DNA of 64,000 bases from Chrysogorgia sp. JL179-B06 (GCA_035772405.1 JAYKKM010000016.1:1014501-1078500), one strand, 5' to 3'. Shown: positions 10,352-27,429, numbered from the stretch's first letter. Made by a program: numbers and translations. The notes: generated by a model from the sequence alone, not told the origin.

Positions 10352-12950
10352 CCCTTACAAAACCAAACACTATTTTGAAGATAGTTTAATGCTAGTTTGA
10401 AAAGCTATTTTAAATATAGTTCAAGTTCTATTTTAACTCTATTTAGAAAGTGATTGTCAACCCTATTTGTAAACAAGTTTTATTATAGTTTTAATCTGGT
10501 TTGAAGCTATTTGAAAGATAGTTTAAACCTGTTTTAACTTTTCCAAAGCATGTGTTTAGTTGTTGATCAGCCATTAAAACAGGTTTTAAATAGTATTAAA
10601 ATACATTAAAAATAGTAAAGCTGCAAAAAAACCATGCTATTTAAAATATAGTTCAATACTATTTTAAGTCTAGTTTACTTAAAACAGGTTTTAAATAGTA
10701 TTAAAATATATCCAAAATAGCAAATAAAACAGGTTTTAAATAGTATTAAAATATATCCAAAATAGCAAATAAAACAGGTTTTAAATTGTATTAAAATACA
10801 TCCAAAATAGTAAACCTGGATGAGTTTTGTTATAATTTAAAATATAGTTTAGCCTAGTTTAGTGCTCTATTTGAAGGGTTTTCCACAAAGGTAAAAGGTT
10901 AAAGGGGGTTCCACTTTATTAAAGTAAGTTTGTGAGAATTTGCAGGGATTTCGCTAAGTTTTGAAGTAGGTGGCTTTCCCCCCAAAGTAGCCGTCATTGT
11001 CGACGACACAATTCTAGTGGGGTCCGGGGGCACGCGCCCCCGGAAATATTTTGAAATTTGGGTCTCTGAAACGGCATTTGAGAGCACTTATGAGGAACAT
11101 ATAACGGTATTAAATCACATTTTTTAACAGTCACTGTTAGTGTATATTATTCTCATCATTTGGAAGAAAACTGTCTCGACCATGTCAGTGTCACTGTGTA
11201 TTGTCTTCCTATACTGTAAATTCTATCAGACATTGAGACACTGTAAATTCATCAAACATTTCTTCGAAGCGAAGAAAGTATATAAATGGAATTTTAACTT
11301 AACACTAAAACAATAAATCTCAACTTGGCGCGCTTGACAAGACGCGCTTGATGCTTCTCAGTCATATTTACATTCCCAGGATGAGCAAGTACTTTGTGTA
11401 ATCTATGATGTAGTTTTCTTGTCAGTGATCCGATGGGGTTTGAATGTTTTCGTTACAATCATGGACAATGGTTTGTATTATTTGCACCAATTAACAGAAA
11501 ATAAATATTCAAGGGACTGTATGAATTACAATGTCAATGATGATGGAATTTTTGCAGCTTTTGGTAAAAACAAACCCATAGAGAGACATTTTTGCTTGGA
11601 CATCGAGAAAAATATACCCGGCGATTTGCTACATACATACTGGTATGTATAAAACTGAGCTGATTCACTTAGCACTTTGCATGTTCACCACATGCATTTA
11701 TAATTCCATCAATTGAAAAATCAAAAAAATATAATCAATTGGAACTGGTATACAATATCACATCAACAAATCTTTTGAATATTACCAAATGTTTGGAAGT
11801 TAAATTTATACATAAAAATTATGATATTAAACAAAAGAAATTCCCTTTTGTTGATTGTTATTCATACTTATAATTATCATCATTATTATTATAAACAAAT
11901 GAAAGGTTATACTTATATTTAAACGGATATTCCCAACAAATTTTCGTATAATAATACCGCTTTGTTTCCTCTCTTTCCTGAGACCAGATAAAAGAAAGAC
12001 CAAATGGCTTTCTTCGTCATTCAAATTGTTTTGATTGGACACTCGATTGTCCACTATTTCCATTAAAAATAACTCTTCTGATACAATGCAGGGGAAATAT
12101 CTAAGACAATGTTTTTGATAAGATATAATTAAGATAACCTCTGGTAAACTATTTGATTTGGTATTTTATAGCTGCTTCAAACTTTCAGATACGTTTAGTA
12201 TAGCTTATAGTAGATCAGACTTACCTTCGAACAAATAATTGATGATCAGACATTTCTTTAGATTTACCAAACAAAGAATCCAAGACACAACGGAGTAGCT
12301 TCGACAACCACGAGGTAATTCAAATATGGCGCAACTGCTTAAGACTATCTCGCTGGGAACTCTGGGAAATGTTCATTTCCCTCGTCCCCATGGCCTTCGC
12401 GGCAATTTCAACTAGAGTCTAGACGTTTATAGACTAGTCTAGACTCTAGAGTTAAAATAGGACTGTTTTAAAACTAGTTCATAGAACCAAGTTCCTTATT
12501 TGATGAACTAGTTTCAAAATAGATGTTGTAGGAAATTGTTACATAGTTTAAAACTAGTTTTAAGGTTGCATTTTATATTAAATAGTTTAAAAATATACAC
12601 ATAAATTCAAAATATATTTTAAATAGATCACAACTTGTTTTCCAATTTCTCTTAAATATTTAAAACTAGTTTTAAAATTGACATCTTATGTAAAAAATAC
12701 TTAAAATAGACCTATTTTTTAGCTGTTTTGCTTTCAAAATAGTTTTGAAATAGGTAAAAAAATTATTCATGCTGTTTTACAGCATTGAAATATGGTTGAA
12801 ATAGATTTAAAACTGTGAAGACTATTTTAACAAATTATGAAAAATAGTGTTAAAATAGGGCATCAGCCTTTAAAAATAGGGGGAAAATAGTTGAAATAGG
12901 TTTAAAATATATTTCAAATACCTTTAAAATAGTGTCTGGTTTCGTAAGGG
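10352..12950. mobile_element. Non-autonomous DNA transposon with inverted ends and subterminal repeats
   Basis: The ends are matching inverted repeats: CCCTTACAAAACCAAACACT at 10352 and, on the opposite strand from 12950, CCCTTACGAAACCAGACACT. Inside each end lie several hundred bases of repeated TTTAAA/ATAGT-type motifs; a direct repeat built on AAAACAGGTTTTAAATAGTA occurs at least four times between 10560 and 10800. The central 1.5 kb (about 10870-12420) has no transposase. Subterminal repeat arrays of this kind are typical of CACTA-like elements, but the termini and target duplication do not settle the superfamily. Confidence 0.65.
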
Positions 12951-13102
12951 CATGCAAGACCTCTTTGGGGTGTTTTTAATTTTTCCTTTTAGGATTCATT
13001 TATAATTTATAATGCTGCATTTTAAATTACAGCCCCATTGTAACATGGACCTTAATTGCATAGTACAGATATTATTGTAAACATTACATTGCACAGCATA
13101 TA
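12951..13102. other. No recognised feature
   Basis: A+T-rich spacer between the inverted-repeat element and the direct repeat pair; nothing recognised. Confidence 0.4.
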
Positions 13103-13503
13103 TAGCTTGAACTGACTGCCGAAAGACAGAAATCTTGAAAGCCAGCTGCCCAAAGACAGAAATCTTGACAGCTTAGAAGTCCTTGCTATATATAACTATG
13201 TATTTTAATCAATAACATTGTTTTTATTATTATTATTATTATTATTATTTGATTTGAACTTACATATACTAATTTAATTAAACTGTGTTGCTTACATAAC
13301 ATTGTTATTATAGATAAAATTATTTTATTAACTGATACTGTGAAGATGTATTTATTTGCTATACTGTATGATCTGTTTCTATGATAATAATTATATGCTA
13401 CACAGAATAGCTTGAACTGACTGCCGAAAGACAGAAATCTTAACAGCCAGCTGCCCAAAGACAGAAATCTTGACAGCTTGGAAGTCCTTGCTATAACTAT
13501 GCA
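13103..13503. repeat. Direct repeat pair of about 96 bases
   Basis: The block beginning AGCTTGAACTGACTGCCGAA occurs at 13103-13200 and again at 13409-13503 with few differences. Within each block the phrase AAAGACAGAAATCTTGA occurs twice. The intervening 200 bases are A+T-rich with an ATT run. Function unknown; it looks like a small segmental duplication or repeat remnant. Confidence 0.75.
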
Positions 13504-13720
13504 TCATGATGATTATTATACTTTTAATCCTGATTTGATATATTTAGGTGTTGCAACTAATTAATCTGTTTGTTTTATTTGTATGAAAAATTATCCACAA
13601 GAAATAGATTGGTCATTAGCAAGCACAGCTATGACCACATATTATGTTGTTGACTATTCTGTAATGTACTGTGGGTGTACTTTAGTAATAATGCAAAGCT
13701 CACTACGGCACTACCAGTAG

Positions 13721-13723
<3 letters not shown>

Positions 13724-13812
<89 letters not shown>
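13724..13812. repeat. (TA)n microsatellite
   Basis: About 88 bases of uninterrupted TA. Reading frames through it are artefacts. Confidence 0.95.
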
Positions 13813-13814
<2 letters not shown>

Positions 13815-16666
13815 GATGTTTTTCTTCATTGTATATACTGCTTTGCCCGTATAACCTTAGTCCTATTTAAATTAAGCCCCCAAACCAGTGAATCCACTAT
13901 ATCCCATAACATGAAGTGATGAAGTACTGTACGTACCCAGATTGAAATTTTAAATTTTTATGCCTGTGCAATTAGGTTTCGTATAATATACATATTTTTA
14001 GCCCCGCAGTTGCACCTACAAAAATAAAACTAGCCCCCCCTGGATTTCGAGTATAGCTACGAGTCACGTGAACAGTCGTTGGACATATTTGAAATTGTGT
14101 ATTTCGGTTTGAGTTAGCGAGAGAGATTTGCAACGGGCGGACGCTTTTGATGCGAATCAAACTGCTTTTAATTTAGTAGGGCTAAGTTTCCACATTGCCG
14201 TGTTTCACAGTTGGCAAGGACATCATTAAGACCAATGACCCGATCCCTGGTCCTGTAAAAGAATATACGGGATCCTCTGGCTTTGTTGCTAACGAGGGAG
14301 GCTGTGACGGTAGGAAACTAGTAGCGTCCGCCATTGTTGTGAAACATAAACACGACCCTAGAGCCGAAAGTGTAGAAGAAAATATTTTTTTAAAACTTAG
14401 AATGATGAGTTAAAGTGTGCAATCTCTCGCTTAAGGTGTATTTGGAGTTCCCTTTTGGACTTCCGGTTTTAGTTAGGTATATTTCCCTAGTTGTTAAAAT
14501 TAGGCTACGGCTCATGTCAAAATTTTTGATGGTATAATGCCTTTAATATAGGTTTTAGTTTCCCCGGCTTAGAGTGGTCATGTACATGACATGTATTTAT
14601 GCATATTAACAATGAACTAGTACTGTCTATACACTAATAACAACCACGGGCTGTGCCCTCAATTCGAGCGCCAATTTGCATGTCCCTTTCACCTTCTTCT
14701 CCGATTTAAAACAACAACATGATTGACGGATTTGACGCTATAAAAAATACTTGCAAAAAATCTATAAAAAGTAACTGTATCACTTCGTGATGTCGATCAG
14801 TGATTTGGTATTCAAGTCGAAAGTTTTTGAAGATGAGATATTACAAAATCGATCCGTATGAACGTAAACAGTGCAACAGTGTGAACAGTTTCGCACGAGA
14901 CTAGACATTCTCTTTAAACTCGAAGCAAACCAGTCTACGCCGCTAGCTTGCTAAATTTCAAAAATGATAGTGGCAATTCAAGCCAAAGAAGAAACGGGTC
15001 CTTGTTCCCCCTGACAAATATATTCCACCGAAAATTATGTAAACAGAGATACAGTTGTCGTTAAATCGTCCCCAATCGAAACTTGTCGCAAACGAATGAC
15101 TTAGACTCCTGATATTCAAATTAAAAGTGACACGTATATACATTTGCCTGACCATTCCTTGACGTTTTCCATGTCTGAATGTAAGGGTTCATTTTTGCCA
15201 TCGCAACTATCTACTACCTTGGTTACCATCACAAAGCATAACAAAAGTATAAAAGAGTATTTTCTTGGCTGCACTTTTGCATGCTACAATAAAAACAATA
15301 CACCATTTCCCAGGAAACAGAACCAGTTTTGGCCAGAAAAAAAGTAGATCATAAAGTTTTGTTTTGCGTTTCTGGGGGGTGAAATGCGCAAGAAAACAAA
15401 AAATGCTAAATGCGTTGCTATGGAAACTAAGTCACTAGGTAGATAAAAATGCTTATAAACAGATTAAAAATAAAAAATTTAACTGTGAATCAACCAGAAA
15501 ATGTTCTTCCAGTATTTAAAGCTTCATAAAAGTTGAAAACATTTTTTTTGCCTCTGAGGTAAAAATTTAGGTAGACCCCCGCCTTAAAATGTATAAGGAT
15601 GCTTATTTATTTCGTGATTGCAAGGATTCTAAGTTTTATGCTGTGGTTTATATGGAAAAGGATTTTATTTATTACTTGGGCCACCTGTGGTAAGCACAAG
15701 TCTTAAATCCGGCTTCATTTCTGTGTTCGTCGTTTTTACGTCGAGAGAATGTAATTATTGCGTGGGCGATTTCCGGCAGTTTTATAGTCAGTTTTATACT
15801 CAGCGCACTTAAGGCCTGGCTCCAGAATTGAAAATAGACCCCAGCAGAGTTTTGAGATTGTCATAGCAACGCATTCTGCCTTTTAAATATTGTATCGTGC
15901 ATGCCGTTTTCACCAAGATTTTCGTCGTTTTGTGGAATTGTATGCTTTGGAAACTCGGATATACAATAACGAGGATGGTTTATTTGTCGATGTTTTGAAT
16001 TTCAATTCCGACAAGGTATGTAAACTTCAATTTTGTATAGTATCGGTCAGTCATGCGAGGACGCATGACTTCTCGGTTTATATGGATACTCATGAATCGC
16101 AAAGCTTTAGATGCAGTTCAACTAATAGAACACGAAACATGTCTCTCATAAATTCTTAATGCTGAGTTATATACTCTCTTGCTTTCTTTGAGCCTGTGCG
16201 TTACTGAGAGTACGAGAGCTAGACCGAGCGACACCGTACCGTCTGATAATCAGGCCACCGTATATCACACGGAAACGTTTTTCTACGTTTTGTATTGTTT
16301 ACTGTTCTCAATGCAATCGAGAACAACAAGCTAATTACTTGAAACAATACAAAAACGCATCTCTGTGTCTGCGGGGCCTAAGCTCACTGTATATTTTGTA
16401 CGAAATAATGTGTGTTTTAGCCTACGCATTAAAGTAAAATTCAACTAATATTTGATATATTATAATAAAATTCAAGATAATTCATTATACTGCAAGTATT
16501 AAATGTTTACATTTAACCTTGCCACATATTTTTTAAAATTCTATATACATGTTGTCCTAGGCTACACATGACTAATTTTAGTACAATTGTTCAGTATATT
16601 TTTGTACTAAGCCCAATGTTTATATATTATTGATGTTTATTAAGTGAATTTCAATTATGTACAGTG
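13813..16666. other. Intergenic, no recognised gene
   Basis: Only short frames without recognisable motifs. One inverted pair, TTTTGTATTGTTT near 16290 and its complement near 16350, could be a small hairpin repeat. Base composition is less A+T-rich than the Polinton blocks, suggesting ordinary host or old repeat DNA. Confidence 0.4.
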
Positions 16667-21983
<5,317 letters not shown>

Positions 21984-22577
21984 TCATAACTCCTTCCCCT
22001 TTTAGATTTATAAGTATCGGTCGTTCTGTATAAATTTTGAGAAATATAGAGCAATCACTACTTGACAATTTCTAGCACTTCTTTAAATTTCCCGCTCAAA
22101 CTACGGCATTTGCGCAAATCCCATGCAATTTTATATTAACTCTTATTTGTTAATATGTATGTATATATATAAAAGTATTGGCTTACGACAGGACAAATTG
22201 AGAGTGAAATATATCTTTATTCATTGACAACATGATCTTTCCTCCATAAAATCGTACATAACATTTGAATATATATTATATTTTCTTTACAAACGTTAAC
22301 CTCGTTAGATTTGAGAACGGCGAAGGTCTTTAGACAGTTAGACGGCAAGAAAGTAGAGATTCCTTCTGCCATTTTGACTATTTACGGCAACTGTCGCCAT
22401 GGAAATGTATTATTTTTTAAGTTAGCCGCTTACCGCTTGTATCCGAGCCTGCATCCAAAATGGCGGTATCAATTATATTTATAATGCAAATGTTAAACGT
22501 TCTTGAGTAACAATTCAAACAGCAAAATCGCCTACTTTTAGTACATATTTCAGTTCACCATGTCTTAGTCTTTACAA

Positions 22578-22725
22578 AACTAATTGGAATGGTTGTTATT
22601 AAAGTGAATTATCGAACGAAAATTCCGTGCTATTCCCCAAAGTTCGGGAATAATGAGAAATTTGAACTTTAGGACGTATTCACTTCAAATCCTTATTGTC
22701 CGTGCAACCATTCCAATTAGTTCGA
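22578..22725. repeat. Inverted repeat, MITE-like
   Basis: Arms AACTAATTGGAATGGTTG at about 22579 and its complement ending near 22723, with a second matching patch (AAGTGAAT / ATTCACTT) inside. About 145 bases in total, no coding content. Confidence 0.65.
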
Positions 22726-23009
22726 TAAACTATGATATCTCCTCAATACATTACGACTAAATAGGATGAAATCAGTGTTGATTTTTCATTTACTCAAAGC
22801 GCTTAAAAATACGTACTATAAAATGAAAGCTCGAAAGGTCACGTGACCGTTTCCATGGAAACATCATGGATCAAGATAGAGTACTCGCCAAGTTATACCT
22901 CCATGCCAAGTTATATATATACTGCATGAAACGTATATTTTTAATAATTTTTTAATCGATTTTAATGGTTTTTCAAGATAGAGCCAGTCCTTAAGTGCAC
23001 TGAGTAGTT

Positions 23010-23322
23010 AATGAATCGCAGTCGGAAAAGCATTTACGAGACATGTAAACCAGCAAACTAATGCAAAGATTCTCTCCACGATAACTGGATGAGAGAAACA
23101 CAGATGAGAGATTAAAGAAACAACTCGCAGAACCGTGGACGAAACGTCAACATGACAACATAATCGTTGCAAGGCAATGCAAGCGAATTGAAGCGAGTTC
23201 GGACTTTCGTTTTATTGACAATGAATCGCAGTTGGAAAAGTTTACCGAGACCTGTAAACCCGCAAACCATTGCAAAGATTCTCTCCAAGATGAGAGAAAC
23301 ACAGATGAGAGATCAATCATGA
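23010..23322. repeat. Imperfect direct repeat pair, about 105 bases
   Basis: AATGAATCGCAGTCGGAAAA... at about 23012-23125 recurs as AATGAATCGCAGTTGGAAAA... at 23219-23318, ending in the shared GAGAAACACAGATGAGAGAT. Likely local duplication. Confidence 0.7.
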
Positions 23323-24186
23323 AGACGGAAAGGACAGCCGAAGTACAGGGAAATATTATATTATGTTGTGTTGACATTTATCCCGTGAAACTCCGTAATA
23401 TTAATCATTATGAAACGTGTTTTTGTCCGATTTAAATCAATTCTATATCGAAATGATCACTTGAATCTGGCAAATCAAACGCTGTAGGTTTCGTCTGCTT
23501 AAAATATGAAGATCAGATGTTTATATATGAGAAAATGCGGTAAGCGATTAAAGCGAGCTCGTGGACATAGCTTCAAGATCTATTCGTTGTTTACCCGATG
23601 ATTTAATGCTTTTATGTCCATTAAAACGATGTAATTTCGTAACAGATATGTTTCGTATACCTTGCCGTTGATTTTTATTTTAATTTTGACACACGAAGAC
23701 CTTCAATCGAACAGATATTAGAAAAAATAGCATTGCCGTGGCGGTGTTGTTTACATTAAATTTCGTCTGCGTGTCAGGTGTTCTGCATTCGGGTGGGGGG
23801 CTAGCCTGCGTATGACGCCTGATTTTTCTTCAGTGCCTGATTACAGAAATCAATGCATTAAAAATTATCCTTTGTTCTATAAGACAAGTGAGCGGGTTTT
23901 CTAATTCCAACTGTCTAACATGCGTATATGCCACCAATGCATATGTCCCTAAAAGTAGCCCAAGTTAACGCCTAGCGGGCGTCTTGTTTTGGTAATAATC
24001 ATCGAGGGTTGGTAGTAAAAGATCTCAATCCACAATCATATCTCAATACGGAACTGGGAATATCTTCAAATTATTTTCTTATGATAATTAAGCGAAACAC
24101 CGTAATCAATTTGCAAGAAGAAGTATATTTTGATTCAACTGTTATATTACAAAATATCTCCACGAACGCTTGAAAAAAACAACAAG

Positions 24187-24451
24187 ATGATCGAAGGGTT
24201 TTGTTCACACTGCGATAAAGAAGTTGATTTCTTATTTGAATTTGAAATGCATTTTACATGTAGAACATGTCATGTTGATGAACATTACTGTAGAATTTGT
24301 AAAAGAAAATACACTAGAACAATTTTTAGTAAATTGATAAATAAATGTTATTGTGACGCTAGATTAGCAAGATGGAGGCAAAGATATATATATATATGAT
24401 GAAGATAACAAGAAAAATGCAAAGATACAAAAGTGTGATTGTTGTAAATAA
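24187..24451 (+). CDS. Small zinc-finger-like protein of Polinton 2
   Basis: From the ATG at 24187 the frame gives 70 residues with CSHC at 6-9, CRTC at 25-28 and CRIC at 35-38, a probable zinc ribbon. The frame meets a TGA at 24397 directly after a TATATATATAT run. One-base slippage in that run would extend it to the TAA at 24449-24451 and add a fourth Cys cluster (KCDCCK). Role unknown; such small zinc-ribbon proteins are common in large DNA viruses. It is convergent with paralogue A1. Confidence 0.55.
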
Positions 24452-24481
24452 ACGTTTTTAATACACAATAAAAACTTTTTT

Positions 24482-24838
24482 TTATACAAGAGAAGGAATT
24501 ATTATGTCTTTGTCAGTTTTTATAAACTTAACATTTTTATTCAAAAGGTGAGGAACATCTTCCTCCGATAATATTTTTATTGTTTTTCCAGATTCTCCAT
24601 GATTGATAACTTTCAGGGTTACTTCATACGGGTGTTGTTTCATACCATTTATTTTTATTACACTACATTGCGTTGTTTCCAATATTGTAACAGGTTTGCA
24701 ATCCTCCAAAAAATATATATATTCAGGATATTCTTTAAGAAAATATTCACATGAAACATAGCGCTGAAAAGTATTTTTGGTTCTGTCAAAAAAGGTTATA
24801 CTATTAGCACATATACTACAATAATGTAATACGGACAT
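24482..24838 (-). CDS. Paralogous family A, member 1
   Basis: A complete 118-residue frame of unknown function. It shares a two-block pattern with the genes at 26133-26480 and 26578-26994. Block 1 is an aromatic-rich stretch ending in LEDCKPV (residues 33-52); block 2 is YEVTLKVINHG followed by a hydrophobic end with VPHLLNKNVKFI and IIIPS. An N-terminal CSIC pair is present. No signal peptide or membrane segment. A TATATATATAAT box lies about 45 bases upstream of its ATG. Not recognised from any known family. Confidence 0.65.
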   Translation of the reverse strand: MSVLHYCSICANSITFFDRTKNTFQRYVSCEYFLKEYPEYIYFLEDCKPVTILETTQCSVIKINGMKQHPYEVTLKVINHGESGKTIKILSEEDVPHLLNKNVKFIKTDKDIIIPSLV

Positions 24839-24945
24839 TGTTTTTTTCAGTAATGATAAAGTTTTTTAGTTTAAACATCTATATATATAATATATTTGTC
24901 TTAGAAAAGATATATTTAAAAAAAAAATCAAATACAGATATAACA

Positions 24946-24954
24946 GTATAAATA
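24946..24954 (+). promoter_or_regulatory. TATA-type box GTATAAATA (copy in duplicated unit)
   Basis: GTATAAATA preceded by ACA, 57 bases before the truncated start at 25011. Same 9-mer as at 25133, 27383 and 30583. Confidence 0.45.
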
Positions 24955-25132
24955 GACGAGTTTTAGTTTTTTTATAAAGCATTGCTTGACGCACTTCAGT
25001 TAACAAAAAAATGAAGTGTAGGAGTTGTTTTTTTCAGTAATGATAAAGTTTTTTAGTTTAAACATCTATATATATAATATATTTGTCTTAGAAAAGATAT
25101 ATTTAAAAAAAAAATCAAATACAGATATAACA

Positions 25133-25141
25133 GTATAAATA
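25133..25141 (+). promoter_or_regulatory. TATA-type box of the basic protein gene
   Basis: CAGTATAAATA ends 56 bases before the ATG at 25198. Position and sequence fit a core promoter; inferred, not shown. Confidence 0.5.
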
Positions 25142-25197
25142 GACGGGTTTTCGTTTTTTTATAAAGCATTGCTTGTCGCACTTCAGTTAACAAAAAA

Positions 25198-25347
25198 ATG
25201 AAGTGTAGGAGTTGTATAAAAAAATCGAAAACGAAAATAAAAAAACGAATACGAAAACGACGACGTTCTAAAAAAATTCAAAAAGGAGGATGGAAAAAAG
25301 ATCATCCGAATTATAATCATAAGTTTTATGAATTTTGGAAATGGTAG
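25198..25347 (+). CDS. Small basic protein, possible core/pX-like
   Basis: A 49-residue frame with a very basic first half: 15 Lys/Arg between residues 8 and 26. Then comes KIQKGG at residues 26-31 and an aromatic C-terminus (FYEFWKW). The same KIQKGG follows a basic N-terminus in the small gene just before MCP (34209-34368). The layout recalls adenovirus-like small core or cement proteins with a Gly-Gly near a maturation-protease site, but the strict adenain pattern is not met. Too short for a domain call. Confidence 0.5.
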   Translation: MKCRSCIKKSKTKIKKRIRKRRRSKKIQKGGWKKDHPNYNHKFYEFWKW

Positions 25348-25480
25348 ACGATGTATTAAAAATATTTTTATTAATCCAAATAAGTTTTTTTCCATCTTTG
25401 TTTTCTATCATCACATTCACATAGATCAACTATTTTACTATTGATAGGTCGTCCGTAATTATTTTTACAAAAAAACAATA

Positions 25481-26027
25481 ATGATGGTTTACAAAACATT
25501 CTTTACATCTGTAATGCATGAAAAAATGATAGAAGGAATTCACTTCACAATAACAGAAACTGCAATATACCATCTTGACAACGTTTTTTTGGACTTTTGT
25601 ACCTACTTTTATAGATTTTGGGACTATAAAAGCAGGGTATCAAATGTATTTTTCGATTATTTTCAACATGTGGTTGCGATCAATGATTGATTTTGGAGAA
25701 TGTGAATCTCATGGTTATCTTACATTGTATTATCATGCTGAACCCATACAATTAGTAAACTATGAACCTGTGGTTCCCTCGTGTTTAAGATATGGATATT
25801 ATTTATATCTGAAAGATCGTCAGGGACCTCGATATTTCAAAATGTTGTTAGTAGATGCGTTTGGGGCTCCGGTGGATAATTTACAGAACCTCTTATCATC
25901 ATTGAAGGGAAAAGATATAAATATTAAAAATAATAGTGTAGAATTGGCAAACTCAACACCTTCATTAAACATTAAGCCCTCCCTTCTCATGGGAGACAGA
26001 GGGAAACAAATGTTTTGGTCTTTGTAA
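25481..26027 (+). pseudogene. Polinton 2 accessory gene, frameshifted, unknown
   Basis: Two frames make one probable gene. The first starts at ATG 25481 (KTFFTSVMHEKMIEGIHFTI...). The second is open across 25575-26027 and carries the rest, including ECESHGYLTLYYHAEPIQL and YGYYLYLKDRQGPRYFKML. The switch falls at the T7 run at 25585-25591. No known domain; the protein is rich in aromatic residues with no membrane segment. About 180 residues if read as one gene. Confidence 0.5.
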
Positions 26028-26132
26028 TGTTTTTAAAATAATAAACTTTTGATAGAAAGTTAGAAACAGAAAAAAAAATATCGAGTTTTATATTTTTGTG
26101 TAAAAATTTTTATTACAAGAAAATAAATAATT

Positions 26133-26480
26133 TTAAGAAGTAATTTGTTGTGGAATTATTGAGTCATTATTTATTAGTTTAATTTTTTTATACAAGAGAT
26201 GATCACTTTTAGTATCAATAATTGTTTTTAGGGTTATTCCCTTCTCTTCAACTAATCCCTGTGTAATAACTTTCAGAGTTAGTTCGTAGACTTGAGGTGG
26301 AGAACAAAATGGGGGATTACATTCTTTACATAGTATAGCAGGTTTACAATCCTCTACCAAATACGTATAGTTAGGAAAATGTTTTTGAAGAAAATTACAT
26401 GAATAATAACGAGGAGTATAATCATAATATGCTACATCCCTATAATTGACACAGGTTACGAGATGTTGTTCTTGATTCAT
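26133..26480 (-). CDS. Paralogous family A, member 2
   Basis: A complete 115-residue frame closely related to member 1. Both have a YVSC/YYSC start to block 1, VEDCKP or LEDCKP at its end, and a YE(V/L)TLKVI block with DHLLYKKIKLI. It adds a Cys cluster (CKECNPPFC) between the blocks, suggesting metal binding. A TATATATATAATA box sits about 40-50 bases upstream. It lies 97 bases downstream of member 3 on the same strand. Confidence 0.65.
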   Translation of the reverse strand: MNQEQHLVTCVNYRDVAYYDYTPRYYSCNFLQKHFPNYTYLVEDCKPAILCKECNPPFCSPPQVYELTLKVITQGLVEEKGITLKTIIDTKSDHLLYKKIKLINNDSIIPQQITS

Positions 26481-26518
26481 CTTGTACTAGATATCAATAT
26501 GATTAAATCAAATGTGTA

Positions 26519-26533
26519 ATCTTATATATATAA
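26519..26533 (-). promoter_or_regulatory. TATA-type stretch upstream of family A member 2
   Basis: TATATATATAATA at a distance of about 40-50 bases from the ATG at 26480. Comparable stretches precede members 1 (24877-24891) and 3 (27028-27042). In A+T-rich DNA this is weak evidence alone; the constant spacing is what suggests a promoter. Confidence 0.35.
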
Positions 26534-26577
26534 TAAATAAAAAAGGAAAAACACGAATTTTTTTAAAAAAAAAGTTT

Positions 26578-26994
26578 TTATTGAGTATATGCTACAGCTT
26601 TCATGAAATTATTAGAATCTATTATCAGTTTAATTTCATTTTGTAAAAGATCAGATGCATCATAGTCAACAATTGTTGTTATGTTTTCACCCAGACATGA
26701 ACAATTCCATTCATCATTTTCATGTTCATGTTTCTGTTTAACTTCCAGAGCTAAGTAATATGCTTGAGGAGGGGGTGTTGAGGGTATATCACCAATACAT
26801 TCGCAAAATACCGTATGTTGACATTTCTTTACAACATAGGTAAAGTGGTGTAATTCTTTTGCTAGAAAACGACTTGGATAATAGTTATTTTCATCTTCAA
26901 AGTAGGGATTAAAGTCATCAGCAGTTATTCTTTTATATCTTCTACCGTTATGTTCATCACAATCACGATAGGGTACATGTGAATTCGACATCAT
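26578..26994 (-). CDS. Paralogous family A, member 3
   Basis: A 138-residue frame, more diverged. It has the aromatic block with FTYVVKKCQH, a FCEC Cys pair, PPPQAYYLALEV aligned with the YELTLKVI block, and SDLLQNEIKLI aligned with the C-terminal block. TATATATATAATT lies about 40 bases upstream of the ATG. Same orientation as the other family members, opposite to the surrounding genes. Confidence 0.6.
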   Translation of the reverse strand: MMSNSHVPYRDCDEHNGRRYKRITADDFNPYFEDENNYYPSRFLAKELHHFTYVVKKCQHTVFCECIGDIPSTPPPQAYYLALEVKQKHEHENDEWNCSCLGENITTIVDYDASDLLQNEIKLIIDSNNFMKAVAYTQ

Positions 26995-27154
26995 TCACAA
27001 TAACGTTTAAACATATCGGTAACCCGTTTATATATATAATTTTTTTATAAAAAAGATATAAAAAGAAAAAAATAAAAATAAAAAAAACAGATATTCTAAA
27101 ATAAAAAAATATATAAAAAAAAATCAAAATAAATTTTATTAGGAAAGAAATATC

Positions 27155-27340
27155 ATGAAATCCGTGGAAACAGTAGATGCACGATATAATAGATTATTCT
27201 ATTCAAAATATCCCTGTGGACAATGTCTTAACGGAAATATGTGTGGGGAAGTGTGTGCGAATTATACACCGTGGAAAGATCCAAAAAAAACACGTTGTTG
27301 TCGATTAAAGAGATGGTTGTCAAAGAAGATATGTTGTTAA
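27155..27340 (+). CDS. Small Cys-rich protein, paralogue B1
   Basis: A 61-residue frame starting at ATG 27155. The N-terminal block has ETVDARYNRLFYSKYPCGQC. A Cys-rich middle (MCGEVC) and a basic Cys-containing end (RCCRLKRWLSKKICC) follow. Eight cysteines suggest metal binding or disulphides. The gene directly downstream is its homologue. Function unknown. Confidence 0.5.
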   Translation: MKSVETVDARYNRLFYSKYPCGQCLNGNMCGEVCANYTPWKDPKKTRCCRLKRWLSKKICC

Positions 27341-27382
27341 AAGATTTAAAGAAGAAAAATCCATAAAAAAAAATAAGAAACA

Positions 27383-27391
27383 GTATAAATA
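27383..27391 (+). promoter_or_regulatory. TATA-type box upstream of paralogue B2
   Basis: CAGTATAAATA ends 38 bases before ATG 27430. Third occurrence of this 11-mer in the element. Confidence 0.45.
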
Positions 27392-27429
27392 AGAGTAAAA
27401 AAAATAATTGTTTTTATATTTGTTAGACT

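Larger units (their letters stand above)
22090..24186. other. Intergenic region without recognised gene
   Basis: No frame here carries a recognisable domain. The stretch contains a hairpin repeat near 22578-22725, a direct repeat pair at 23010-23320, and otherwise unremarkable sequence. The left border of Polinton 2 must lie near 24.0-24.18 kb, where composition turns strongly A+T-rich, but no terminal repeat could be defined. Confidence 0.4.
24841..25214. repeat. Tandem duplication, 187-base unit
   Basis: 24841-25027 and 25028-25214 are nearly identical. Each unit holds a TATATATATAATAT stretch, CAGTATAAATAGACG, and at its end the first codons (ATGAAGTGTAGGAGTTGT) of the basic protein gene. 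Only the second copy continues into the full gene, so the first is a promoter plus truncated start. Confidence 0.9.

Noticed and set aside
14195..14413. 72-codon frame with a plausible peptide
   Set aside because: No domain, no flanking gene structure, length expected by chance.
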